Notes under the pieces: generated by a model | Databases searched by the model: none | What the model saw: the letters and a program-made list of their open reading frames with translations, nothing else | What the model was told of the DNA's origin: nothing | Translations under genes and position numbers: made by a program | Source: SXTU01 sp964496695 | GTDB taxonomy: Bacteria > Verrucomicrobiota > Verrucomicrobiia > Limisphaerales > SXTU01 | DNA: 64,000 bases | Reading direction: 5' to 3' | NCBI GenBank assembly: GCA_964496695.1 | Contig: CAZCBE010000019.1 | Coordinates: 1-64,000, forward strand | Shown: one piece after another, positions 33,158 to 41,839 of the stretch | Layout: the number at the start of each line of letters is the position of its first letter | Numbering within the stretch: the first letter of the stretch is position 1

Positions 33158-33805
33158 ATGGCTTCTCTATTGCCAGTGACATCGCAAAACGAAAATCCGT
33201 TGAACACGCGTGAAAGCCTGCTGGGCCGCCTCAAGGACTGGCAGGACGAGCGGAGCTGGCGGGACTTCTTCGAGACTTACTGGCGGCTTATCTACAGCAC
33301 GGCGCGCAAGGGCGGCCTCTCCGACGCCGAGGCGCAGGAGGTGGTGCAGGAGACCGTCATCGTGGTGGCCAAGAAGATGAAGGAGTTCAAATACGACCCG
33401 GCGGTCGGCTCCTTCAAGGGCTGGCTCAAGCTCGTCACCCGCCGGCGCATCGCGGACCAGTATCGGAAGCGCAAGCCGAACGAAGTCGGCCTGGCCGATG
33501 ACGGCACGGCGGACGCGGGCACGCGGGCGATTGACAAGCTCCCCGGCGACCAGGGGGACAAGGTGGACCTGGCGTGGGAGGCGGACTGGCAGCAGAGCCT
33601 GCTGGACCGCGCGGTGGAGCTGGTGCGGACCCAGGTCAGCCCGCGGCAGTATCAAATCTTCGACCTCTACGTGCTGCGGCAGTGGCCGGCGAGCCAGGTG
33701 GCGGCCAGCCTCGACATCAGCACGGCGCAGGTGCATCTGGCCAAGCACCGGGTGCAGTCCCAGATCAAGAAGGAGGCTCGCCGGCTGGAACGCTCGTTCC
33801 TCTAG
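33158..33805 (+). CDS. ECF-type RNA polymerase sigma factor
   Basis: This 215-residue sigma-70 family factor lacks regions 1 and 3. Region 2 is SWRDFFETYWRLIYSTARKG followed by SDAEAQEVVQETVIVVAKKM and FKGWLKLVTRRRIADQYRKR. Region 4 is VSPRQYQIFDLYVLRQWPAS followed by QVAASLDISTAQVHLAKHRV. It redirects polymerase to specific promoters. The next gene encodes a Ser/Thr kinase-FGE fusion, and ECF factors next to such kinases are a recurring arrangement in Planctomycetota and Verrucomicrobiota, where the kinase may control the sigma factor. No anti-sigma factor is seen. Start ATG 33158; a TTG directly before it is not needed. Confidence 0.93.
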   Translation: MASLLPVTSQNENPLNTRESLLGRLKDWQDERSWRDFFETYWRLIYSTARKGGLSDAEAQEVVQETVIVVAKKMKEFKYDPAVGSFKGWLKLVTRRRIADQYRKRKPNEVGLADDGTADAGTRAIDKLPGDQGDKVDLAWEADWQQSLLDRAVELVRTQVSPRQYQIFDLYVLRQWPASQVAASLDISTAQVHLAKHRVQSQIKKEARRLERSFL

Positions 33806-33831
33806 GCGGTGCCCATGAGTTCTCCCCCAGA

Positions 33832-33937
33832 ACCCGTGCCGGCGGCTTGCCGCAGCCGTCCGTTGGTCACAGCAGGACGAAGCAAGCGTTCCACCCGCAG
33901 CGCGGCGGCGGCAAGCCGCCGACACGCGGTTCACGGG
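33832..33937. repeat. palindrome, GGCGGCTTGCCGC family
   Basis: The left arm, about 33832-33862 (CCCGTGCCGGCGGCTTGCCG and following), pairs with the right arm 33902-33937 (GCGGCGGCAAGCCGCCGACA and following). Each arm contains a CGGCGGCTTGCCG-type sub-palindrome. The remainder of 33806-34157 shows no convincing gene. Confidence 0.8.
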
Positions 33938-34157
33938 CTCCCTGCACGAAGCCTTCGTTTCGCGAACTCTCACCCTGGGGCCTGGTGAAAGAGGTGCTCT
34001 GCCGTTTTCTGCTCCGGCTGGTGGGCCGGCTGCGCGAGGGAAAACCGAATTTTGAAGGCCCCTCGTCGTCAGGTCCGGTCGTGGGCTATTCGGCGCGCCG
34101 GAAGATGTTGCGGGCGGTTTCGCGGCGGCTTAAAAGCGGTCGCATGTCGCCGCCACC

Positions 34158-36863
34158 ATGAGTTCAACGCCGCCATCCAGTTCCGGTTTGCCGCGTCCGC
34201 CCAGGGCGCCGCCGGTCGTGCCGGATTATCAGGTGGACCGGCTGCTGGGGCGGGGCAGCTACGGCGAGGTGTGGCTGGCCCACAGCGCGCTGGGGACCCG
34301 GCGCGCGGTCAAGGTGGTGTATCGCGACAGTTTCGACAGTGACCGGCCGTATCTGCGGGAGTTCGCCGGCATCCGGGCCTATGAGCCGGTGTCCTCCCAC
34401 GAGAGCCAGGTGCGGGTGTTTCACGTCGGCAAGAACGACGAGGCAGGCTACTTCTACTATGTGATGGAGCTGGCGGATGACGCCGCCAGCCTGACGAAGG
34501 CGCCGACGGCTTCCGCCGCACCGGAGGCCGTGATCAATCCGGCCGACTATGTGCCCGCCACCCTGGCGGCCTGGCTCAAGCAGCGCGGCCGGCTGCCCGG
34601 TGCGGAGGCGCTGCCCATCGCGCGGGCGCTGGCCTCCGCCTTGGACCACCTCCACGGGCACGGGCTGGTGCATCGGGACATCAAGCCGGCCAACATCATC
34701 CTCGTGGGCGGGCGGCCCAAGCTGGCGGACATCGGCCTGGTCACCAGCGCCACGGATGCGGACACGCTGGTGGGCACCACGGGCTACATCCCGCCGGAAG
34801 GGCCGGGCACGGCGGCGGCGGACATCTTCAGCTTTGGCAAGGTGCTCTATGAGACGGCCACGGGCAATGACCGGCAGGAGTTCCCGATGCTGCCGGAGGA
34901 GCTGGCCACCCTGCCGGACCGGGAGCAGTTGCTGGAGTTCAACGAGATCATTCTCAAGTGCTGCCACATGGACCCCCGGGAGCGCTACGCCTCGGCGGGC
35001 GAGGTGCTGGCGGATGTGAAGCGCATCGAGGCCGGCCACTCGCTGCGGCGGGACCGGGCGCGGCGGCGGCAACTGGCGGTGCTGGCGGCGGGCCTGGTGT
35101 TCACGCTGGCCGTGGCGTGGGGCTGGGGCAAGTTCCGGCCTGCGGTTGTCACGCCGCCGCAGCCGCCGCCGTCCACGCGACCAGCCAAGGCCAAAGTGGC
35201 GGAACCGGTGGGGCGCTGGACCAATTCGCTGGGGATGATCTTTGTCAGCGTTCCCGGGCTGCCGGTGCAGTTCGCGATTTGGGAGACGCGCGTCCAGGAC
35301 TACGAGCAGTTTGCCCGGGCGACGCGCCGGCCGGCCACGATGGCGCGCACCACCGTGCGGGGCCGCACCAACCTTGTCTCGTGGGACCAGCCTTCCGAAC
35401 TGAAGCCGGCGGGCAATCACGCGGTGCGGCTGGTGACGTGGGACGATGCGAATGACTTTTGCGCTTGGCTTACGGAGCGCGAGCGTGCCGCCGGCTGGCT
35501 GCGCGAGGGGGAAAGCTACCGGCTGCCGCTGGACCTGGAGTGGAGCTGGGTGGTCGGGTTGACGAATGAGACCAGCGGCACGCCGCTGGAGCGGCACACC
35601 GAGGGGGCGAACACCTACGTGTATTACTGGGGCACCAACTGGCCGCCGCCGGCCGGGGCCGGGAACTTCTCGGACGAGAACTCGGTCATGTTCCAGCACA
35701 TCCCGGGGTATTTCGATCCGTTTCCGGGCATCGCGCCAGTGGGGACCTTCCCAGCCGAGCAGCACGGGCTGTTCGATCTGGCGGGCAATGTTGCCGAGTG
35801 GTGCGGGGATGAGCTGGTGGAGCGTGCCAAGGGCGGCTCAATGGTGCGGGTGGTCCGCGGCGCGGCCTATGAAAACTCCGGCCAGACCGCCTTCCGCATC
35901 TCGCGGCGGATGATGATGCGCGCGGAGCTTGCGTATGCATCCATTGGCTTTCGCGTGGTGCGCGTGGCCCTGCCGGGCCCGGTGCCGCCGCCACCGACGA
36001 CGGCGGTGGCGTCAGTGCCTCAAGTGACCGAGCCGCCGGTTGCACCCGCGCCGTTACCAGCGGTGGTTCCCGGCGTCCGATGCACGAACTCGCTGGGGAT
36101 GGTCTTCATCTCCGTGGCCGGGGTGAGGGCCGAATTCTCCATCTGGGAGACCCGCATCCGGGACTTCCGGGCCTTCGTGGACGCCACCAAGCACCAGGCG
36201 GATGTGGGCCGGTTCAATGAGATCCAGGCGGATGGCAAGCGGGTCACCATCGAGCGCCACTGGTATGAGGACGAGGTGGCGGCGAAACCCGACTGGCCCG
36301 TGCGCGCCATTTCACCCCGGGATGCGCTGGCCTTCTGCGCGTGGCTCACCGCCCAGGAGCGCGCCGCCGGGCTGCTGCCCACGAACCTCTGCTACCGCCT
36401 CCCGCGCGACCCCGAGTGGAGCTGGGCCGCCGGGCTCACGAACGAGCCGGGCGCGACCTCCCTCGAACGGTTCCAGTCCGTCGCCGGGCAGCGCTACTAT
36501 TGGGGCACGAACTGGCCGCCGCCGCCGGGCGCGGGGAACTTCTCCGGGCGGGAGTCCATCATGGCGGTGAGATACCAGATCCCCGGCTACCGCGATGACT
36601 TTCCGACGGTGGGCCCGGTGGGTTCGTTCCCGGTGGAGGCCAACGGCCTCTACGACCTCGCCGGGAATGTGAGCGAAATCTGTGAGGAATGGCCGCCTGT
36701 GCCCTTCATGGAGCCGCGCTTCTCGCGCCGGGGCGCGTCCTTCGACCGTTCCGAGCCGGAGAGCCTGGAAATCCGCTTCCGCAAGATCGTTCCGCTGAAG
36801 TATTCGAGCGTCCACGCCGGCTTCCGCGTGGTCCGCGCGCCGGTGGAAGCGGGCCAGCCGTGA
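34158..36863 (+). CDS. Ser/Thr protein kinase fused to two FGE-sulfatase (SUMF1-like) domains
   Basis: This 901-residue membrane protein has a kinase domain at about 23-300: Gly-loop GRGSYGEV, K52 in RRAVKVVY, catalytic loop HRDIKPANI (D174), and DIG (LADIGLVTS) in place of DFG, which keeps the metal-binding Asp. One transmembrane helix follows at about 307-325 (LAVLAAGLVFTLAVAWGWGK). Two tandem extracytoplasmic FGE-sulfatase-like domains cover about 350-600 and 635-895; both start with TNSLGM-F-SV and contain the YYWGTNWPPP-GAGNFS signature and FRVVR end. These domains resemble formylglycine-generating enzymes or C-type-lectin-like sensors. The likely reading is an external sensor controlling the kinase and, by neighbourhood, the ECF factor upstream. 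Confidence 0.93.
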   Translation: MSSTPPSSSGLPRPPRAPPVVPDYQVDRLLGRGSYGEVWLAHSALGTRRAVKVVYRDSFDSDRPYLREFAGIRAYEPVSSHESQVRVFHVGKNDEAGYFYYVMELADDAASLTKAPTASAAPEAVINPADYVPATLAAWLKQRGRLPGAEALPIARALASALDHLHGHGLVHRDIKPANIILVGGRPKLADIGLVTSATDADTLVGTTGYIPPEGPGTAAADIFSFGKVLYETATGNDRQEFPMLPEELATLPDREQLLEFNEIILKCCHMDPRERYASAGEVLADVKRIEAGHSLRRDRARRRQLAVLAAGLVFTLAVAWGWGKFRPAVVTPPQPPPSTRPAKAKVAEPVGRWTNSLGMIFVSVPGLPVQFAIWETRVQDYEQFARATRRPATMARTTVRGRTNLVSWDQPSELKPAGNHAVRLVTWDDANDFCAWLTERERAAGWLREGESYRLPLDLEWSWVVGLTNETSGTPLERHTEGANTYVYYWGTNWPPPAGAGNFSDENSVMFQHIPGYFDPFPGIAPVGTFPAEQHGLFDLAGNVAEWCGDELVERAKGGSMVRVVRGAAYENSGQTAFRISRRMMMRAELAYASIGFRVVRVALPGPVPPPPTTAVASVPQVTEPPVAPAPLPAVVPGVRCTNSLGMVFISVAGVRAEFSIWETRIRDFRAFVDATKHQADVGRFNEIQADGKRVTIERHWYEDEVAAKPDWPVRAISPRDALAFCAWLTAQERAAGLLPTNLCYRLPRDPEWSWAAGLTNEPGATSLERFQSVAGQRYYWGTNWPPPPGAGNFSGRESIMAVRYQIPGYRDDFPTVGPVGSFPVEANGLYDLAGNVSEICEEWPPVPFMEPRFSRRGASFDRSEPESLEIRFRKIVPLKYSSVHAGFRVVRAPVEAGQP

Positions 36864-36880
36864 ACCGATCTCGGCCCAAA

Positions 36881-37016
36881 TCCCGGAGAGAGAACCGCGG
36901 ATGACGCGGATGGCGCGGATCAAGAGCACTTGCGCAGGCGACCACGGTTGGATCGGTTCCCCGGCGGGAAAATGGGCAGGTTCTTTCCCATCCGCGTCAT
37001 CTGCGGTTATTCCGGA
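36881..37016. repeat. palindrome, ACCGCGGATGACGCGGATGG family
   Basis: The left arm 36881-36914 pairs with the right arm 36986-37016 (CATCCGCGTCATCTGCGGTT and neighbours). It lies 18 bases after the kinase-FGE gene and could serve as a transcription terminator or RNA end-stabiliser. The rest of 36864-37186 shows no gene. Confidence 0.85.
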
Positions 37017-37186
37017 GTTTGGGCTCAATCCAAGCGCGGTGGGAGGGATTTTCCTGCAAGAATCACTCCGAGGGCGCGAAGTGTCCTGTGACTGAACCAT
37101 TTTTCTCCGCGTGTGCGGGGAAGGCAGGCTCTGACCCCAAATAACGTGTGCGGGCCGGAGCCTGTCGTTTTTTGTCCGCATCCGTT

Positions 37187-37813
37187 TCACAGCGCGTTGC
37201 GGCCGTCCGCCAGCACCCGGCGCAGATGTTCGGCCTCGGTCCGGGACAGGGTCACGGTCAGGCGCATCTGGTCGGCCTTGGAGGTGGTCAGGGTGAACCG
37301 CTGGTGCCGGAACCGCAGGCGGGGCAAAGTTCCTTCTGACGGAGGCGTGAGTTTGAGGCCGGTCAGCGTGCCTTCCAGCAGGAGGGGAACCCCGTCTTCG
37401 TTGCCGGCCTGCTCTGGTGCCCGCCAGAGTTGGCCAAGGGAGGTGGCGTTAACCTTATAGTGACCCATTTGATTCGGGCCTTCGAGCCAGGCGAATTGCG
37501 TTAAGCGCCGGGTCAATTGCTCCAGTTTGGCTGGGGAACTTTGCTTGGTGGCCAGGACAGCCTCCAACCGGTGATTGAGCATGCGTTCCAAGGAGGCCAG
37601 CGCCCGGGGGCTGGGGGGCCGCTCGCCCCGGCAGATCTGTTTGTGCAGCGAGTAGGTGTAGCCACGCTCGCCGAAGGCCGAGCGCTTCAACCCGATCACC
37701 CCCAGAAACTCATGGAGTTCGTGGCCAAACTCGTTGGCCGGGTGCTTTTGGCGGCGGTGGTTCACAAGAGCACCTTCGCGGCGTGGCTGCGCGTCTTGCA
37801 GAGAATTCCTCAT
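37187..37813 (-). CDS. hypothetical protein, possible HTH DNA-binding
   Basis: I do not recognise this 208-residue protein. Residues about 30-80 (ELHEFLGVIGLKRSAFGERG through YSLHKQICRGERPPSPRALA) have the spacing of a Cro/XRE-like helix-turn-helix. The C-terminal part (LLLEGTLTGLKLTPPSEGTL; FRHQRFTLTTSKADQMRLTV) looks beta-rich and ends in a helix TEAEHLRRVLAD. It lies divergently to the start of the large secreted-protein gene series at 38007, so it could regulate that series. The tie is positional only. Base composition is slightly less GC-rich than its surroundings. Confidence 0.65.
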   Translation of the reverse strand: MRNSLQDAQPRREGALVNHRRQKHPANEFGHELHEFLGVIGLKRSAFGERGYTYSLHKQICRGERPPSPRALASLERMLNHRLEAVLATKQSSPAKLEQLTRRLTQFAWLEGPNQMGHYKVNATSLGQLWRAPEQAGNEDGVPLLLEGTLTGLKLTPPSEGTLPRLRFRHQRFTLTTSKADQMRLTVTLSRTEAEHLRRVLADGRNAL

Positions 37814-38006
37814 AGGTCACTTATTTTGGACAATTGCCCAAGGTGTGGGTGGGCGTGCGCGCTTTTATCTGCTTCTGTCGTCCGCTGTAAGAACTCAGAA
37901 AGAGTTTGCAAGAACCGGTTCCTCGCGCGCGAACCATCCCTTGTCGCCTCATAGCCGCCGATTGTTCAACGGGGCCGGGCGAAGCGGTGCGGAATTCAGG
38001 CAATCC

Positions 38007-39905
38007 ATGAAAATGACCATGGCACTGGCCCATTGGCTGCGGTTCACCCTCGCCATCAGCGCACTCTCGCGCCCGCTGACTGCTCCTGCTCCGCTTGTTC
38101 CATCCCGGTTTGGTCGCTTGCTGGCGTTGGCCGCCCTGCTGCTGGGACTGACGGCGGATTTGCGCGCCCAAGGCACGGCCTTCACGTTTCAAGGCCGGCT
38201 CACGGACAGCGGTGCGCCCGCCAACGGCCTCTACGACTTCCAGTTCGCCCTCCGGGACGCCCTGACCGCCGGAAACGCGGTGGGCACCCCGCTCACCTTG
38301 AACCCCGTCGGGGTCACCAACGGCCTCTTCTCCGTCACGCTGGACTTTGGGGCCGGCGTCTTCAACGGCTCCGCGCGCTGGATCGAGATCGGTGCGCGCA
38401 CCAACGGCTCCGCCTCGGGCTACACCGTCCTCACCCCGCGCACCTCGGTCGCGCCTGTGCCTTACGCGATGTTCGTCAACACGGACGCCCTCGCGGCGCA
38501 GATCGCCACGGTCACCTCGCAGGTGTCGGCCTTGAGCAATCTGGTGTCCGTCCTGACCAATCAGGTGCTGACCCTCACGAACCAGGTGACGGGGCTCACC
38601 AACCAAGTAAGCGGGCTGACCAATCAGGTGACCGTGCTGACCAATCAAGTGCTGACCCTCACTAATCAAGTGACGGTGCTGACCACCTCGAACACCGCGC
38701 TGGCCACGCAGTTGGCGGCCGTTTCCAACTATTTCACCACGAACCTCCCGGCGGGCGTGCCGGTGGTGTCGAGTGATGTGCAGGACCCCGTGTTTCTCGC
38801 GCAGGGCCTACAACTGTTTCAGACCGTGCCGGCCCCGCCGTGGGTGAACGGCACCGTCACCGGGGTGCCCTCGGCGCGCGCGGGTCACTCGGCGGTGTGG
38901 ACCGGCCAGCAGTTGATGGTCTGGGGCGGCGATCTGGGCAGCGGCTCCTACAGCGCGGGTGGCGGAGCGTATTCCCCGGCGTCGGATGTCTGGCAGAATT
39001 TCACCGCGTTCCAGGCCCCCAGCGCGCGCGCGGGACACACCGCCGTCTGGACCGGCACGGAAATGATCATCTGGGGCGGCTCGGGTGCGGCGGGCTTTGC
39101 GACCACGGCCAGCCGCTACCACCGCATCAATGCCGAGTGGAACGCGGTCAGCACCGCGTCCGCCCCGGCCGCACGCGACGGGCACACGGCGCTCTGGACC
39201 GGATCGCGAATGGTGATCTTCTCCGGGCGCAACGGCACCGGCCTGCTCGCCGATGGCGGAGCCTACGACCCGGTGAACAACTCATGGTCGGCCCTGCCCA
39301 CCACCGATGCCCCGGAAGGCCGCCGCTTCGCCACCGCCGTCTGGACCGGTGCGAGCGCCCTGTATTGGGGTGGCCAAGGGGTCGGGGGAGAACTCGCCAG
39401 CGGCGGACGCCTCGACTGCAACGCCGGCCTGCCCCAATCCTGGCAGCCCATCGCCACCACCGGCGCTCCGGCGGCCCGCACGCGCCACACCGCCGTCTGG
39501 ACCGGCTCGAAGATGATCGTCTGGGGCGGCCAGCAGAGCGGTGTCCTGCTCGGGGACGGTGCGGCCTATGACCCGGGCACCGACACATGGACGAACCTTC
39601 CGTTGGTCGGCGCACCCGTTGCCCGGGCCGGCCATGTCGCGGTCTGGTCCGGCACGGAGCTGCTCATCTACGGCGGCGAGGACAGCAGCGGCACCCCGCT
39701 CGCCAGCGGCGGCGCCTACGATCCCGTGAAGAACAAGTGGCGCACCCTCGATACGGCCACCGGCGCGCTGGCCCGCACCAGTTCGACCGCAGTCTGGTCC
39801 GGCTCGGAACTGATTCTCTTCGGCGGCCAGTCCGCCAGCGGGCCGCTCGCCGCCCTGCAACGCCTCACGCCGCAACCCGCCTTCTATTTCTTCCGCAAGC
39901 CATGA
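38007..39905 (+). CDS. exported kelch-type protein with heptad-repeat stalk, first gene of a ten-gene series
   Basis: This 632-residue exported protein has a signal-like hydrophobic region at about 32-52 (RLLALAALLLGLTADLRAQG). The 'FQGRLTD' N-domain follows (FTFQGRLTDSGAPANGLYDF). A stalk at about 171-228 is made of seven heptads of consensus QVxxLTN, in line with a parallel coiled coil. The C-terminal kelch-type propeller repeats AGHTAVWTGTEMIIWGG / YDPVNNSW blocks. The end (PAFYFFRKP) resembles the ends of the later paralogues. ATG 38007 is chosen; the frame is open far upstream without support. Its stop overlaps the next start (ATGA). It is likely a surface-displayed adhesin-like protein; binding partner unknown. 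Confidence 0.85.
   Translation: MKMTMALAHWLRFTLAISALSRPLTAPAPLVPSRFGRLLALAALLLGLTADLRAQGTAFTFQGRLTDSGAPANGLYDFQFALRDALTAGNAVGTPLTLNPVGVTNGLFSVTLDFGAGVFNGSARWIEIGARTNGSASGYTVLTPRTSVAPVPYAMFVNTDALAAQIATVTSQVSALSNLVSVLTNQVLTLTNQVTGLTNQVSGLTNQVTVLTNQVLTLTNQVTVLTTSNTALATQLAAVSNYFTTNLPAGVPVVSSDVQDPVFLAQGLQLFQTVPAPPWVNGTVTGVPSARAGHSAVWTGQQLMVWGGDLGSGSYSAGGGAYSPASDVWQNFTAFQAPSARAGHTAVWTGTEMIIWGGSGAAGFATTASRYHRINAEWNAVSTASAPAARDGHTALWTGSRMVIFSGRNGTGLLADGGAYDPVNNSWSALPTTDAPEGRRFATAVWTGASALYWGGQGVGGELASGGRLDCNAGLPQSWQPIATTGAPAARTRHTAVWTGSKMIVWGGQQSGVLLGDGAAYDPGTDTWTNLPLVGAPVARAGHVAVWSGTELLIYGGEDSSGTPLASGGAYDPVKNKWRTLDTATGALARTSSTAVWSGSELILFGGQSASGPLAALQRLTPQPAFYFFRKP
38560..38690 (+). repeat. 21-bp coding tandem repeat (heptad stalk)
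   Basis: About six tandem 21-bp units of the type ACCAATCAGGTGCTGACCCT with synonymous drift (CAG/CAA, ACC/ACT, AAT/AAC). They encode consecutive QV-x-x-LTN heptads. Synonymous variation with a constant peptide suggests selection on the coiled-coil protein rather than fresh slippage. Confidence 0.88.
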
Positions 39906-41836
39906 AAACAGAATCTGCCAATCCGGTGGTCAAAGCCTGGAACGTGTTGCGTGCTGCGTGTTGCGTGTCCCGCCACGCCGGCACGGCTGGGAGCGCCGTT
40001 TTCACGCAGCACGCAGCACGCAGCACCTTTTTCCTGTTCGCGCTGTTCGCCTGCGCTTTCCCGGCCCACGCCCAATGGACCACCCAGTCCATCACCCTCA
40101 AGCCCGGCTGGAACGCCGTGTATCTGCATGTGGACGCCACGCACACGAACCTCGCCGGGGCCGTTGGCGGGGACGGGGCCAATCCGATCACGGAAGTCTG
40201 GCTCTGGCAGCCCGTCAGCGCCCCGGGCCGCTTCATCAACAACCCCCAGCAGCCCGCCGTGGTGAACAACGACTGGATCTCGTGGAACCGCAACCCGGCC
40301 CTCACCGGCGGCTTGGAAAGTCTGGGGGCCAACGCCGCCTACCTGGTGCGCAACGGCAGCGGTGCGAACTACACTTGGAACATCGTGGGCCGTCCCGTCC
40401 CGCCGAACTACTCGTGGACCTCGCAGGGCGTCAACTTCATCGGCTTCCCCACGCCGCCGGTCAATCCGCCGGTGGTGGACACGTTCTTCGGCCCCGTGCC
40501 CGCGTTCCAAAGTCTTGCCGAGTTTTATCACTACCCGGGCAACGAGGCCGCCGGTGCGCCGCCGAACACGACCCAGTTGTTCGCGCTGTTCTCCACGCCT
40601 CTCAAGCGCGGCCAGGCCTTCTGGATCAGGGCCAACAACCTGCACAATAACTATTTCGGCCCGCTCCAGATCATTCCGCAAAGCCCGGACGGCATCCACT
40701 TCGGTGTCGAGCTGGGCCAATACAGTCTGCGCCTGCGCAACCTGACCGCCGGCACGCTGCGGGTGACCAACTCCCTCGTGGCCTCCGCCGCCGCTCCCGC
40801 CGGGGAGACGCCTTTCGTGGCCAGGCCGCCGCTCCTGCTGCGCGGGGCGATCAACGCCTCGAACCAGGTCTTCTCCTTCACCGACTTCTCCGCCCCGCAG
40901 GTCATCACGCTTGCCCCGGCGGGCACGCCCGGTTCCGATGCGGAACTCGTCCTGGGCCTGAACCGCGCGGCCATGACGAACGCGCCCGCCCAGCCCGGCG
41001 ACCTCTACGCCGGCATCTTCCGCATCAACGACTCGCTCGGTTACACGCAGATCGAGCTGCCGGTCAGCGCGGTGAAGACCTCCAATCGCGGCCTGTGGGT
41101 CGGCAACGCCTCCGTCAACCAGGTGCGCCACTACCTCAAGGCCTACCAGCGCGACTCCTCCGGCCAGCCGGTCGTCGGCCCGCTCACCACCAATGGCGCG
41201 CCCTTCGTGGTGACCAGCGTGGACAACTCCTGGGGCGCGGTGCCCTCGCCGTTCAACCTGCGCCTGATCATTCACAGCGACACCAATGACGTTGTCCGCC
41301 TGCTCCAGCGCGTTTACAACGGCTGGGACCAGCACACCAACGCGGCCCTCACCCTCACCGAGGCGCAGCTTGACCCCACCCGCCTGGCTTCCGCCCGCCG
41401 CATCAGCGCCGCGCACCTGCCGTGGTCGGCGAACAATCAGACGTGGACCGCGACCGGCGCCTTTCAGACCGGCAGGAGCATGACCAACCTCGTCACGGTC
41501 AACTACAACGACCACGCATCCAACCCCTTCGTCCACACCTACCATCCCGACCACGACAACCTGAACGCACTCTTCAACGGCGTGCTGCCCGTGGGCGTGG
41601 AATCCTTCGGGGTCAAGCGGGAGATCATCTTCACCTTCACGGACCCGCCGGTGGAATACAACAGCCTGACCTCCGGCAGCACCCGCGTGGAGGGCACCTA
41701 CGAGGAGAACATCAGCTTCATCGGCCGCGCCTACGTGCTCGGCAACGTCACCACCAACGAGACGCGCACCGTCTCCACGCGCGGCACCTTCAACCTCAAT
41801 CGCATCAGCACCATCCCGCACCTCAGCGTGCCCTGA
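39902..41836 (+). CDS. large exported protein of unknown function, palindrome in the signal region
   Basis: This 644-residue protein is exported: the hydrophobic core is FFLFALFACAFPAHA before QWTTQSITL. Between the start (MKTESANPVVKAW) and this core lies a segment encoded by a palindrome (39944-40026), VLRAACCVSRHAGTAGSA and TQHAARST. The mature part is Asn/Pro/aromatic-rich beta-type sequence (LKPGWNAVYLHVDATHTNLA; SWTSQGVNFIGFPTPPVNPP; YHPDHDNLNALFNG). I recognise no named domain. The ATG overlaps the previous gene's stop by four bases, which supports the upstream start and implies the palindrome is really translated. A four-base distance leads to the next gene. Confidence 0.82.
   Translation: MKTESANPVVKAWNVLRAACCVSRHAGTAGSAVFTQHAARSTFFLFALFACAFPAHAQWTTQSITLKPGWNAVYLHVDATHTNLAGAVGGDGANPITEVWLWQPVSAPGRFINNPQQPAVVNNDWISWNRNPALTGGLESLGANAAYLVRNGSGANYTWNIVGRPVPPNYSWTSQGVNFIGFPTPPVNPPVVDTFFGPVPAFQSLAEFYHYPGNEAAGAPPNTTQLFALFSTPLKRGQAFWIRANNLHNNYFGPLQIIPQSPDGIHFGVELGQYSLRLRNLTAGTLRVTNSLVASAAAPAGETPFVARPPLLLRGAINASNQVFSFTDFSAPQVITLAPAGTPGSDAELVLGLNRAAMTNAPAQPGDLYAGIFRINDSLGYTQIELPVSAVKTSNRGLWVGNASVNQVRHYLKAYQRDSSGQPVVGPLTTNGAPFVVTSVDNSWGAVPSPFNLRLIIHSDTNDVVRLLQRVYNGWDQHTNAALTLTEAQLDPTRLASARRISAAHLPWSANNQTWTATGAFQTGRSMTNLVTVNYNDHASNPFVHTYHPDHDNLNALFNGVLPVGVESFGVKREIIFTFTDPPVEYNSLTSGSTRVEGTYEENISFIGRAYVLGNVTTNETRTVSTRGTFNLNRISTIPHLSVP
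39944..40026. repeat. GTGTTGCGTGCTGCGTG-family palindrome inside the signal-peptide region
   Basis: The arms 39944-39967 and 40003-40026 are complementary at 22 of 24 positions. The family is the same as 5934-6009. It lies in frame between the first codons and the hydrophobic core of the signal segment. Confidence 0.92.
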
Positions 41837-41839
41837 AGC

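Noticed and set aside
38560..38690. Tandem 21-bp repeat as a CRISPR array
   Set aside because: The units are contiguous without spacers and encode protein heptads; no cas genes are present.
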